In this document: positions 10,133-17,607 of the stretch, piece by piece
Position numbering within the stretch: the stretch's first letter is position 1
Layout of the letters: every line of letters begins with the position of its first letter
Assembly: GCA_965279355.1 (NCBI GenBank)
Contig: OZ257155.1
Span: forward strand, 992,001 to 1,056,000
DNA: 64,000 nucleotides
Direction of reading: 5' to 3'
Source: G965279355 sp965279355
GTDB taxonomy: Bacteria > Pseudomonadota > Alphaproteobacteria > CACIAM-22H2
Made by a program: the position numbers and the translations under genes
Notes under the pieces: generated by a model
Database searches by the model: none
The model's input: only the letters and a program-made list of their open reading frames with translations
What the model was told of the DNA's origin: nothing

Positions 10133-10255
10133 ATCCGGGCGCAAAACCGCCCCGGACCGCGTTAAGAACCCGCTAATACCCTGTAGATAGAGTGTCCATT
10201 GTCGCGGGTTGCGCCACTCCCCTCCCTGTGGCATTTTCCGCCGCGTTTCCGGTCA

Positions 10256-10330
10256 GCCGCCGTAGCTCATTGGTAGAGCAACGCATTGGTAATGCGTAGG
10301 TAGGGAGTTCAATTCTCCCCGGCGGCACCA
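10256..10330 (+). tRNA. tRNA-Thr (anticodon GGT)
   Basis: The acceptor arm GCCGCCG pairs with CGGCGGC, then discriminator A and an encoded CCA. The anticodon stem ACGCA/TGCGT closes a loop TTGGTAA with anticodon GGT. D arm and T arm (GGGAGTTCAATTCTCCC) fold normally. A strong terminator follows within 30 bp. tRNA genes are common phage attachment sites, but no integrase or att repeat is visible beside this one. Confidence 0.97.
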
Positions 10331-10352
10331 CCGCAACTCAAGTGCGGCGTGA

Positions 10353-10399
10353 AAAACAAAAAAGGCGGCAGGATCAAACCTGCCGCCTTTTTTGTTTTG
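10353..10399. terminator. Bidirectional intrinsic terminator after tRNA-Thr
   Basis: Near-perfect inverted repeat: a GC stem GGCGGCAGG/CCTGCCGCC flanked by an A-run on the left and a T-run on the right (AAAACAAAAAA...TTTTTTGTTTT), so it can stop transcription from both sides. Between here and hicA at 10645 I see no gene, only the hicA promoter described separately. Confidence 0.9.
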
Positions 10400-10610
10400 A
10401 ACACGGCTCATCGCATCTGCGGTAATGGCTGTACGTTTTGTCAGCCGACCACCACTCGGTTTCTTCCGTCGAATTGCGTGCAACCGTCATCGCGTTGCAC
10501 CTAGGCTGTTCTTTCGGAGCGGCTCCAAAGTCCAGATTGAACGTTCACTCGCTATACGATCTGTCTCAACCCGCGAGCCGCCAGATAGCGGAGCCGTGTG
10601 TATTAGTGTG

Positions 10611-10645
10611 TTGATTTTCGGCCTTTAAGTGTGTATATATACACA
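10611..10645 (+). promoter_or_regulatory. hicA promoter with overlapping palindromic operator
   Basis: TTGATT (10611-10616), a 17-bp spacer and TATATA (10634-10639) form a sigma70-like promoter whose -10 ends 5 nt before the hicA ATG. A perfect 16-bp palindrome TGTGTATATATACACA (10630-10645) covers the -10 and runs into the start codon. It is a probable HicB or HicAB operator, since HicB has a DNA-binding C-terminus. No Shine-Dalgarno is present. Confidence 0.65.
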
Positions 10646-10833
10646 TGGATAGTCGGGAGGTCATCCGGGCGCTGGTTGCCGACGGATGGGTCGAGGTGGC
10701 CCAGAAGGGCAGCCACAAGCAATTCAAACACAGGACGAAACCCGGCCGGGTCACGGTCGTTTCTCCGTCCCGGGACATCCCGATTGGAACGCTCAGAAGT
10801 ATAGAGAAACAGGCCGGACTGAAATTCCGGTGA
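10645..10833 (+). CDS. hicA: HicA-type mRNA interferase toxin
   Basis: 62-aa toxin of the HicA double-stranded-RNA-binding fold, a ribosome-independent mRNA interferase. MDSREVIRALVADGWVEV, then the catalytic-histidine motif GSHKQFKH and the C-terminal TLRSIEKQAGLKF are all canonical. Paired with hicB, 22 bp downstream. The start codon touches the operator palindrome and there is no Shine-Dalgarno, so translation is probably leaderless. Confidence 0.92.
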   Translation: MDSREVIRALVADGWVEVAQKGSHKQFKHRTKPGRVTVVSPSRDIPIGTLRSIEKQAGLKFR

Positions 10834-10855
10834 CAGCGAAACCAAGGAAGGCGTC

Positions 10856-11254
10856 GTGGCTGCTTATATCGCTCTGATCCACAAGGATGCCGACAGCGAC
10901 TATGGCGTGTCGTTTCCCGATCTTCCCGGTTGTGTGACGGCCGGACGCACGATCGAAGACGCGCGTGCCAGCGCGACCGAAGCCCTGGCCCTGCATATCG
11001 AGGGCATGATCGAAGACGGGGAAGCCATCCCCGCCCCCAGCGACCTGACCACGATCATGTCCGACCGTGAGAACAAGGATGGCGTTGCGGTCCTTGTCGA
11101 AGGGCCGGAGCGCACCGTGAAAACCGTGCGCGTCAACATCACGCTCCCTGAAGATGTTCTCGGTGAGATCGACAGCTATGCCGAACGACACGGTTACACC
11201 CGTTCAGGGCTGGTCGTTCAGGCCGCGAAGAAACTCATGGGAAAAGCCGCTTAA
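10856..11254 (+). CDS. hicB: HicB-family antitoxin
   Basis: 132-aa antitoxin. The N-terminal partial RNase H-like HicB domain has YGVSFPDLPGCVTAGRTIED (about residues 17-36), which binds and covers HicA. The C-terminal part (VRVNITLPEDVLGEIDSYAE, then GYTRSGLVVQAAKKLM) is a ribbon-helix-helix DNA-binding domain for autorepression. The start is GTG at 10856 with AAGGAAG upstream. The pair sits between tRNA-Thr and an FAD monooxygenase on the left shoulder of the prophage. Confidence 0.92.
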   Translation: MAAYIALIHKDADSDYGVSFPDLPGCVTAGRTIEDARASATEALALHIEGMIEDGEAIPAPSDLTTIMSDRENKDGVAVLVEGPERTVKTVRVNITLPEDVLGEIDSYAERHGYTRSGLVVQAAKKLMGKAA

Positions 11255-11308
11255 GAACGGACTGGCCGCAGGCCGCGCACAATAGAACTTCGCGTTGGCA
11301 TTCCGGCT

Positions 11309-11545
11309 TCAGCGTGACGGCTTGTTCGCCGCGGGTGCCGCGCCCTGCTGTTTCGGGCGGGCTTTGAGCGCGCTCAGGCATTGCGTTTTTTCGGCACCCT
11401 TCAGTGCGTTGCACTGTGCCCGCTTCTTCTGCTCCGTCGGGTTCTGAGCGCCGGCACCCGTCGTCCACGGAGAGCCCGGATGTTGCGCGAAGGCAGCGCC
11501 GCCGATCGACAGCGAAACAAGAGCGATCGCCAGAAGTCTCAACAT
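11309..11545 (-). CDS. Small exported protein of unknown function
   Basis: 78 aa. The N-terminus MLRLLAIALVSLSIGGAAFA followed by Q is a clear Sec signal peptide, leaving a mature part of about 58 residues. The mature part has two cysteines spaced as CNALKGAEKTQC, likely a disulfide in the periplasm, then a basic Ala/Pro-rich tail. Not recognised. It is convergent with hicB and divergent from the monooxygenase gene. Confidence 0.72.
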   Translation of the reverse strand: MLRLLAIALVSLSIGGAAFAQHPGSPWTTGAGAQNPTEQKKRAQCNALKGAEKTQCLSALKARPKQQGAAPAANKPSR

Positions 11546-11693
11546 CGGTGGCCTCGTGAAATGGTGATCTGCCCATCCTAACGAAGAAGCCGCCCACCTT
11601 GTTCCCTACCCTGGAACCGCGAAAACTGCCCACCTCTTGTGCATTCGGTCGTCCGAATGTCAGGCTCCGCCCCCGAACAAAGGGTAAGAGCCC

Positions 11694-13310
11694 ATGCCTG
11701 AACACACTTCTACTACTCCCGTCCTGATCGTTGGCGGCGGACCGATCGGACTGGCGCTGGCGCTCGATCTTGGCTGGCGCCATGTTCCGTGCCTGCTGAT
11801 CGAACAGGAAGACGGCGAGGTCGTGGATGCGAAGATGTTCGCGACGGGCATCCGCACCGTTGAATTCTGCCGCCGCTGGGGCATCGCGGACCGGGTGAAG
11901 AACTGGGGCTTCCCCGACGACTTCCCCTTCGACAACGTGTTCGTCACCAGCCTGCGCGGGCACGAGATCGGGCGCATTCCCGTGCCCTCGGTCCGGGACA
12001 CGCCTGTGATCCCGACCAGCCCGGAGCGCTTCGTTCACTGCCCGCAATTCGTGTTCGATCCGATCCTGGCGGCGGCGGCGCGCACCTGGCCGTCCGTGAC
12101 GATGCGCTATCGCTGCCAGCTTGTCGGCTTCGAGGATCGCGGCAGTCACGTCGTCGCCACGGTCCGGGACCGCGACACCGGCGTCACGGAAACCATCGAG
12201 GCAAAATATCTCGTCGGCTGCGACGGCATCGGCAGCACCGTGCGCAAGCAGCTCGCCATCGCGATGGACGGCAACAATCTCATCAACAAATCCTTCAACG
12301 TCATGTTCAAGGTGCCGGAGCTGTGGTCGCTGCACGACAAGGGCAAGGCCGGCCGCTACGTGATCGTCGGCGAGGAAGGGGCCTGGGCCAGCCTGACGCC
12401 GGCCGACGGAAAAACGCTCTGGCGGCTGATGATCCACGGCGAGGCCGACACCGATCCTGAGTCCATCGATCCGCTGCGCGAGGTGAAGCGCGCCATCGGC
12501 GCCGATGTGCCTGTTGAAATCGTGAAGTTCGGGCACTGGACCCGCCGCCGCCTGGTCGCCGATCGCTACGGCGAGGGCCGGGTTCTTCTGGCCGGCGACG
12601 CCGTGCATGTCACGCCGCCCAATGGCGGACTTGGCATGAACACGGGCATCGGCGATGCGGTCGATCTCGGCTGGAAGCTGGCGGCGATGCATGACGGCTG
12701 GGGTGGCGACCGACTCATCGAGAGTTACGGGGCCGAGCGCCGTCCCGTCGGCATCCGCCAGTGCGACTACGCGATGCGCAACTTCCAGCTTTCCGGCGCC
12801 AGCCGGAAACTGCCGCATGTGCTGGATGAAACGCCGCAAGGTGCGAAAGTGCGCGCCGATATGGGCGCCAAGCTCGCCGCATCGAACACGCAGGCCTGGG
12901 ACAATCCGCTGAACACGCATTTGGGCTATCGCTACGAAGAGTCACCGATCATCGCGATGGACGGCCCCTTCCCGCCTGAGCCCGAGGATGCGCGGATCTA
13001 TGTCCCGTCGAGCCAGCCGGGATGTCGCGCACCGCATGCGTTTCTGAAGGACGGGCGATCGACGCTCGACCTGTTCGGGAAAGGCTTCACCCTGCTCCGC
13101 TTTCCCGGCGCCGCCGATGTCACCGCGCTGAAGGCGGCGGCAGCGTCGCGAAACGTTCCGTTGGATGTGATCGCACTGGACGATCCCGACATCGCCCGCC
13201 TGTACGAGCGGCGGCTGGTGCTGGTCCGCCCCGACGGCCACGTCGCCTGGCGCGGCAACAACCCGCCGACCGATCCGCTGGCGCTGATCGATCTGGTGCG
13301 CGGGGCGTAG
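11694..13310 (+). CDS. FAD-dependent aromatic-ring monooxygenase (PheA/TfdB/MhpA type)
   Basis: 538-aa flavoprotein hydroxylase using NAD(P)H and O2. Fingerprints in order: VGGGPIGLALALDLG for the FAD ADP moiety, the DG motif in LVGCDGIGSTVRKQLA, and the second FAD motif in VLLAGDAVHVTPPNGGLG. The C-terminal thioredoxin-like region (LVLVRPDGHVAWRGN) is typical of phenol and 3-(3-hydroxyphenyl)propionate hydroxylases. No ring-cleavage genes are alongside, so the substrate is not assignable. A single-gene transcriptional unit. Confidence 0.9.
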   Translation: MPEHTSTTPVLIVGGGPIGLALALDLGWRHVPCLLIEQEDGEVVDAKMFATGIRTVEFCRRWGIADRVKNWGFPDDFPFDNVFVTSLRGHEIGRIPVPSVRDTPVIPTSPERFVHCPQFVFDPILAAAARTWPSVTMRYRCQLVGFEDRGSHVVATVRDRDTGVTETIEAKYLVGCDGIGSTVRKQLAIAMDGNNLINKSFNVMFKVPELWSLHDKGKAGRYVIVGEEGAWASLTPADGKTLWRLMIHGEADTDPESIDPLREVKRAIGADVPVEIVKFGHWTRRRLVADRYGEGRVLLAGDAVHVTPPNGGLGMNTGIGDAVDLGWKLAAMHDGWGGDRLIESYGAERRPVGIRQCDYAMRNFQLSGASRKLPHVLDETPQGAKVRADMGAKLAASNTQAWDNPLNTHLGYRYEESPIIAMDGPFPPEPEDARIYVPSSQPGCRAPHAFLKDGRSTLDLFGKGFTLLRFPGAADVTALKAAAASRNVPLDVIALDDPDIARLYERRLVLVRPDGHVAWRGNNPPTDPLALIDLVRGA

Positions 13311-13358
13311 AGGGAATACAGGAGCGGGCCAGCCGTTGTATCCGGGAAAACCGCAGGC

Positions 13359-13404
13359 CATATGTCAATCAATACTTGACATATGTCAATCATTGCTTTA
13401 CATA
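13359..13404 (+). promoter_or_regulatory. higBA promoter with repeated operator
   Basis: TTGACA (13376-13381), a 17-bp spacer and TACATA (13399-13404) give a near-consensus promoter ending 5 nt before the higB GTG. CATATGTCAATCA occurs twice as a direct repeat, 21 bp apart (13359-13371 and 13380-13392). The 12-bp palindrome TGACATATGTCA (13377-13388) covers the -35. Good candidate binding sites for HigA. Confidence 0.65.
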
Positions 13405-13409
13405 TTTCC

Positions 13410-13685
13410 GTGATAAGAAGCTGGCGCCACAAGGGATTGCAGGACCTGTTCGAGACGGGGCGATCCCGCAAGGTCGCCCCTGTCCTTCAGGTTCGCGTGT
13501 TACGCCGGCTCGACCGTCTCAACGCAGCCATCAACCCGAGTGAGTGCAATGTCCCCGGCTTCGATTTCCACGCTCTGACTGGAAAACCGCAGCGCTACAC
13601 GATTCATGTCAATGGTCCGTGGTGCATCACCTTCGGATGGGCCGGGCCGGACGCAATTGATGTCGATCTGGAGCAGTATCACTGA
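13410..13685 (+). CDS. higB: HigB/RelE-ParE-family toxin
   Basis: 91-aa ribosome-dependent mRNA interferase of the HigB group. It has the family N-terminus IRSWRHKGLQDLFETGRSRK and the C-terminal VNGPWCITFGW...AIDVDLEQYH. An ATG further upstream exists, but the homologous region begins at the GTG 13410-13412, and the promoter -10 lies immediately before it. Followed 21 bp later by higA, the typical toxin-first order of higBA. Confidence 0.9.
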   Translation: MIRSWRHKGLQDLFETGRSRKVAPVLQVRVLRRLDRLNAAINPSECNVPGFDFHALTGKPQRYTIHVNGPWCITFGWAGPDAIDVDLEQYH

Positions 13686-13706
13686 CGAAGCATTGTGGAG
13701 CTGACC

Positions 13707-13997
13707 ATGCCCCGAATCCCCACCCATCCCGGCGCGCTGCTTCGCGAAGATATTCTGCCGTCCCTCGGGATGAGCGTCACCCGGGCGGCGCGGGAGTTAA
13801 AGATCTCACGGCAGATGCTGCATAATATTCTGAGCGAGAAAGCCCCGATCACGCCGGAGATGGCAGTGCGGATCGGCAAGTTTGTCGGTGACGGCCCCGG
13901 CATCTGGATACGGATGCAGAGCGCCCACGATGTTGCGATTGCCGAGCGCGAGATGGCCGCCATTGTCAAAACGATCAAAACCGCACGTGCGGCGTAA
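13707..13997 (+). CDS. higA: HigA-family antitoxin (XRE HTH)
   Basis: 96-aa antitoxin starting MPRIPTHPGALLREDILPSL, the usual HigA N-terminus. The XRE helix-turn-helix covers about residues 20-65 (VTRAARELKISRQMLHNILS, then EKAPITPEMAVRIGKF). It neutralises HigB and represses the operon. Its end lies 6 bp from the end of the convergent phage holin gene, so higBA marks the left border of the prophage; whether it belongs to it is open. Confidence 0.92.
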   Translation: MPRIPTHPGALLREDILPSLGMSVTRAARELKISRQMLHNILSEKAPITPEMAVRIGKFVGDGPGIWIRMQSAHDVAIAEREMAAIVKTIKTARAA

Positions 13998-14003
13998 CCG
14001 CAA

Positions 14004-14528
14004 TCACCGCCGCGCCAGCGTCTCGATCGTCGAATCCTTCACCTGCGATTTCGCGGTCGAGCCGAAGTAATAGGCGACGACCTGGTCGGCTTTGGCGGAG
14101 ACGTAGCCGATCAGCGTGCCGACCAGCGCCGCGGTGAGCGGATCGCGGAGACCGTCGACATAACCGCCCAGCACCATGAACACGGTGCCGAGAAAGCCCG
14201 CGACGATCACCGCCGCCAGCACCGGATTGGCCCAGCCGCCGAGTTTTATCTCCCGACCGCGCGCGCTGTCGCGGCTGCTCTCGGCGATGCGCTCCAGATC
14301 GACATCGAGCTCGCGCATGCGGAGTGCGAACTCCCGGTCCGCCTGGCGGAGCGCCAGCAGGCCGGCCGGGTCCGCTCCGATCACCGCGCGCGCGACGTCT
14401 TCCACTGTTGCGGCGGCGCCCAAATCGAGCGCCGCGCCGATGGTCTTTACGGCAAGACCGGCGAGCGGTCCGCCGAGCGCGGTCGCAATCGCGGGTGCCA
14501 CAGTGCCGACGACAGTTTTCCAGTCCAT
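14004..14528 (-). CDS. Holin-like protein (GTA_holin_3TM type)
   Basis: 174 aa. Ala/Gly-rich hydrophobic N-terminus (APAIATALGGPLAGLAVKTI), a charged helical middle (residues about 60-105) and two C-terminal membrane segments (NPVLAAVIVAGFLGTVFMVL and LTAALVGTLIGYVSAKADQV), ending YYFGSTAKSQ. The layout fits the three-TM holins found in alphaproteobacterial gene transfer agents and phages. Directly downstream of the lysozyme (3-bp gap), so it forms a holin-endolysin lysis cassette at the end of the late operon. Confidence 0.75.
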   Translation of the reverse strand: MDWKTVVGTVAPAIATALGGPLAGLAVKTIGAALDLGAAATVEDVARAVIGADPAGLLALRQADREFALRMRELDVDLERIAESSRDSARGREIKLGGWANPVLAAVIVAGFLGTVFMVLGGYVDGLRDPLTAALVGTLIGYVSAKADQVVAYYFGSTAKSQVKDSTIETLARR

Positions 14529-14531
14529 CGC

Positions 14532-14978
14532 CTACTCCCCCCGTTCGGTGAAAGGACGTCCGGTGAAGCGACCCGAGCGCATCGCCGCCGCCAGCGTTTC
14601 AGCACGCGCGCCGACCTGTCGCGCCCACAGGCTGTCCGTCATCTCCAGCGCCGCACGCTCGGTGTCGCCGAACTGCAACGCCGTCAGCATCGCGCGGAAC
14701 AGCGACAGGCGTGGCCAGCCGAGATTGAACGCCATCTCCGCCACCACCTGCCGGCGCGTCTCGCTCAGTCCGCCCCACCACGGAATGTTGCGGTCGAGAT
14801 CGAGACACACCCGGTCGATGTCGTTGAGGCACAGCGCCTTCGCCTCGGCATGGGTGACGCCGACATCGTCGAGATTGCGCCCGATACCGATGGTCAGCTT
14901 GCCGACGGAATCACGATAGGGACGCAGGCGCAGCCCCTCATGCCGGATCAGCCGCAGAAGCAGGGCTTCACGGTCCAT
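14532..14978 (-). CDS. Phage endolysin, GH24 (T4-type) lysozyme
   Basis: 148-aa muramidase that cleaves the glycan strands of peptidoglycan during lysis. The catalytic glutamate is in IRHEGLRLRPYRDSVGKLTI, with the following GIGRNLD as in T4 lysozyme. The middle AEMAFNLGWPRL and C-terminal RSGRFTGRPF complete the family pattern. No signal peptide or SAR segment, so it needs a holin, which follows. Full length for the family. Confidence 0.92.
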   Translation of the reverse strand: MDREALLLRLIRHEGLRLRPYRDSVGKLTIGIGRNLDDVGVTHAEAKALCLNDIDRVCLDLDRNIPWWGGLSETRRQVVAEMAFNLGWPRLSLFRAMLTALQFGDTERAALEMTDSLWARQVGARAETLAAAMRSGRFTGRPFTERGE

Positions 14979-15027
14979 GCGTGCCTCCTGAAACGATGAG
15001 AAAAGAAGAGACGGCCGAACGCCTGCC

Positions 15028-15366
15028 TTACGGCGCCGTCGGTCCTATGGAGCGGCGATCGGTCAGCCGGTCGATCCGGATCTCCAGCCGCTCCAGCCGG
15101 TCGCCGAGGACCACGACGCGCTGATCCTGCGCCGCCTCATGCTCGCGCGCCGACGCCATGAAGAGACCGATGGCGGACAGTTCGGCGCGGATCCCCTTGA
15201 ACTCCTGCCACGCCAGATCGAGCAGCCACAGCGACCCCACCCCCGCCGCGCTGAGAAACGGCACCAGCGCGACGATCAGAAGGCGCGCGGCAGCGGCGCC
15301 GCGGCGACCGCAGAGGAAGCGGAGAAGAACGCCGATAGCCGAACGAGCAGAGGCGGAACGGCGCAT
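15028..15366 (-). CDS. Membrane protein with C-terminal coiled coil, possible lysis accessory
   Basis: 112 aa. A basic N-terminus, one membrane segment (AARLLIVALVPFLSAAGVGS) and a C-terminal helical stretch rich in Glu/Arg (LGDRLERLEIRIDRLTDRR). Position upstream of the lysozyme and the single-TM plus coiled-coil layout resemble an inner-membrane spanin (Rz-like), but there is no sequence match I recognise and no lipoprotein partner beside it. ATG 15366 chosen; a GTG three codons earlier is possible. Confidence 0.6.
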   Translation of the reverse strand: MRRSASARSAIGVLLRFLCGRRGAAAARLLIVALVPFLSAAGVGSLWLLDLAWQEFKGIRAELSAIGLFMASAREHEAAQDQRVVVLGDRLERLEIRIDRLTDRRSIGPTAP

Positions 15367-15523
15367 TGGATTCACCCAATAGCTGAAGCGTCGCAGCAGA
15401 AGCGGCAGAAGCCACTTCCCGCGATTCGAGCCGGGACGATGATGCTTTATTTAGAAGCCGGGGCTTCTGCCGAGATTTCGCCGAATACAGGCCGCGACAA
15501 GGCCGCTTGGAAACACACTGAAC

Positions 15524-16447
15524 TTATGGTTTACGCTTAAACGTGAAGTCCACGAGCTCCGCCAATTCCCGGCGAGCCGGATGCTTCTCCCGAAATGCGT
15601 CGTAGTTTTTCTGCGCAAGCGCACTTAGATCCGAACGCCGCGCAAACTCCCTGCATGTCTCGATGAACACAGACGCCGGCGCCGTCACCAGATAGTCGGA
15701 CAGCCCATGACGCGGCCCGTCATATTCCACAAGGATCGGCACACGGTTCATGATCGCGTGATAGATTCGGGCGACCGAAAAGATGGAATGCTTCTCGCTC
15801 TTCTGGATAACGAGCGAAGCCCGCACCTGCCCAAGCATCGCCGTCCTTACATAGTCAGGCTCAAAACCGTACACCGTAGCGATCGATAGCCCTGCCTCTC
15901 TCAGCTTCGCAACCTTCTGCCCCCGGCGCTCGGTCGGCTCGCCCGACAAAAGAAAATCGGCGATCGGCCGTCGCCCCTCGGGCGGATCGACCTGCTCATA
16001 GCCTTCCACGAAGCTAAAGCCGAGATAATGGCTGTTCGGGTTGAGGGCCAGACATCCCTCTTTCGCTTCCTCAAGTAGGTACCAGACAAACTCGGCCCCC
16101 TTCACCGCTTCAGCCACATCTTTCCAGATCGCCTGAGCGACCTGGGCTTCAAACTCGAACGGATTGTATGAGCCCGGTGTCGTCATCGGCTCCGTGACGA
16201 TCAGCGCATAGCGATAACCGCGCTGAACCAGGTCCCGCACCATCTGCGGCTGATGGAATCTCTCCCAAAAGATGTTCACCGCATTGGGATCGACATAGTT
16301 CGTATTGATCGAAACCTCATGCCCCAACTCCCGCAGGCCGAGATAGACATATCGCACCATGTCCCCCCAGATGGTTTTCAGAGTGAGAACCGCCGGCGGG
16401 GGAACATTCGGACTGTAGAGATTGCCGAAGCAGATATTGAATTTCAC
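15524..16447 (-). CDS. Glycosyltransferase-like protein, phage accessory gene
   Basis: 307 aa (MKFNICFGNLYSPNVPPPAV...). The overall pattern of alternating strands and helices, with a late segment IYHAIMNRVPILVEYDGPR in the place of the nucleotide-sugar binding domain, suggests a GT-B glycosyltransferase. No signal or TM. More AT-rich than surrounding genes and set between the tail fibre/methyltransferase and lysis genes, so it looks like a later acquisition. May modify virion proteins or host surface glycans; inference. Family not certain. Confidence 0.55.
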   Translation of the reverse strand: MKFNICFGNLYSPNVPPPAVLTLKTIWGDMVRYVYLGLRELGHEVSINTNYVDPNAVNIFWERFHQPQMVRDLVQRGYRYALIVTEPMTTPGSYNPFEFEAQVAQAIWKDVAEAVKGAEFVWYLLEEAKEGCLALNPNSHYLGFSFVEGYEQVDPPEGRRPIADFLLSGEPTERRGQKVAKLREAGLSIATVYGFEPDYVRTAMLGQVRASLVIQKSEKHSIFSVARIYHAIMNRVPILVEYDGPRHGLSDYLVTAPASVFIETCREFARRSDLSALAQKNYDAFREKHPARRELAELVDFTFKRKP

Positions 16448-16656
16448 GAAGTCAAATCTGATCTGATGTTTTCATGGCTTTTGCACCGAGAATGCTATCA
16501 CGGGCTCACCTTCTTGCAATCCGATGAATATGCTGTTGCCGCAAATGCGCTATGGGGTCCCGCCCCAGGCGACCACAACGCCCCGTTGGCCTGCCACCTC
16601 GACCCTCCCCACGCTGCTTTGTGCAGTAGATATTAGTCTCAACGCTCCAGCGGCAA

Positions 16657-16743
16657 TCGGGCGTCACGCCCGACGGTCAGTAACAGCGACCCTGCATCCT
16701 CGCGTAAACTCAGGGCCATCCTTCGGGGTGGCCCTTTTCTTTT
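16657..16743 (+). terminator. Orphan plus-strand hairpins and terminator in a gene gap
   Basis: Between two minus-strand genes (gap 16448-16741) the plus strand has a hairpin TCGGGCG-TCA-CGCCCGA (16657-16673) and then a strong intrinsic terminator: stem GGGCCATCC/GGGTGGCCC with a cUUCGg tetraloop (16713-16734) followed by TTTTCTTTT. No convincing plus-strand protein gene leads into it, so it may end a small RNA. Nothing else recognised in the gap. Confidence 0.65.
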
Positions 16744-17593
16744 AGGCTCGGGGCGACAGCCTCTCGCGCAGAGTTTCTTGGTCCTGCGGCGATAGGTGCG
16801 GAACAATCATCGTCGGGCTCTGGCTGGGATCAAACCGAACGAACTGACCTCCGGATCGCTGAACCGTCCAGTATGGTGACTCGGACCACACGGGCCCAAA
16901 TTCCTCGCTCACCGCAAGCGTCACGCCGGGATGCATTGGGCCGACCACCGGATCGGCAACGAAGTCTTTCTCAAGATGCTGCTGGACGATGGCGAGCGGC
17001 ACCGCTCCGATTTGAATGTTCAAGTCATCGCCGCAAATGACGCCGCCATCACGGACGATTCTCTTCGCCTGCCTGATGTCTGCCTTAACCTGTTCGTAGT
17101 AGTGGCTGCCGTCGATGTAGACGATATCGAACGATTGATCGGGGAAGCTCGGAAGAACGTCGTTCGTCAGACCGCGCCTGTGCTTCATCTGAACACCTGG
17201 CGGCGCGCATCCGATGTTGTGGATGAACAGATCGTAGGCCAGCCCCTTCCTCGCCCATTCGTCCATCGCTTTGCATAGCGGGGAGCTTACTAGGTCAGCA
17301 TGGGTAAAGTAGCTTTCCCACATATCGACGCACACAACCTTGCCAGATTTCGGACTGAAGCGGTGGATCGCAAAGGCCCATGTGAGCGCGGAAAAGCCGA
17401 CCCACGATCCGATTTCGAGGACCCTCAACGGCCTGTTGCTATCCACGACCGCTGAGGCGGTTGAGACGATCAGCGCACTCTGTAGCGCGCTAATTTGCTT
17501 TCCTTGAGCAATCCCCTCGAAGAAGGGGCGTCGGCCGAACAACAGGTCGAGAGTTTCGAGATGGGGCATGAATGGCACCATGCCGCTCGCCAC
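16742..17593 (-). CDS. Class I SAM-dependent methyltransferase, phage accessory gene
   Basis: 283 aa. Motif I LRVLEIGSWVGFSALTWA, an acidic motif II region KVVCVDMWESY and a later SFDIVYIDGSHYYEQVKADI followed by VRDGGVICGDD match the class I methyltransferase fold (Methyltransf_24-like, with a YIDGSH loop). Substrate unknown. It follows the tail fibre gene (14 bp gap) and precedes the glycosyltransferase-like gene, so the two may jointly modify a glycan or tail protein; inference. Several in-frame ATGs occur near the start. Confidence 0.75.
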   Translation of the reverse strand: MASGMVPFMPHLETLDLLFGRRPFFEGIAQGKQISALQSALIVSTASAVVDSNRPLRVLEIGSWVGFSALTWAFAIHRFSPKSGKVVCVDMWESYFTHADLVSSPLCKAMDEWARKGLAYDLFIHNIGCAPPGVQMKHRRGLTNDVLPSFPDQSFDIVYIDGSHYYEQVKADIRQAKRIVRDGGVICGDDLNIQIGAVPLAIVQQHLEKDFVADPVVGPMHPGVTLAVSEEFGPVWSESPYWTVQRSGGQFVRFDPSQSPTMIVPHLSPQDQETLRERLSPRA

Positions 17594-17607
17594 AACAATG
17601 TCAAGGA

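Noticed and set aside
10253..10483. 76-aa minus-strand frame over tRNA-Thr
   Set aside because: The C-terminal GELNSLPTHYQCVALPMSYGG is the well-known false translation of a tRNA antisense strand.
11235..12920. 561-aa minus-strand open frame
   Set aside because: Antisense to the FAD monooxygenase, whose cofactor motifs are intact on the plus strand.
16524..16745. 73-aa plus-strand frame in the gap before the methyltransferase
   Set aside because: It reads through the terminator hairpin, has Pro/Thr/Arg low-complexity composition and no ribosome site.
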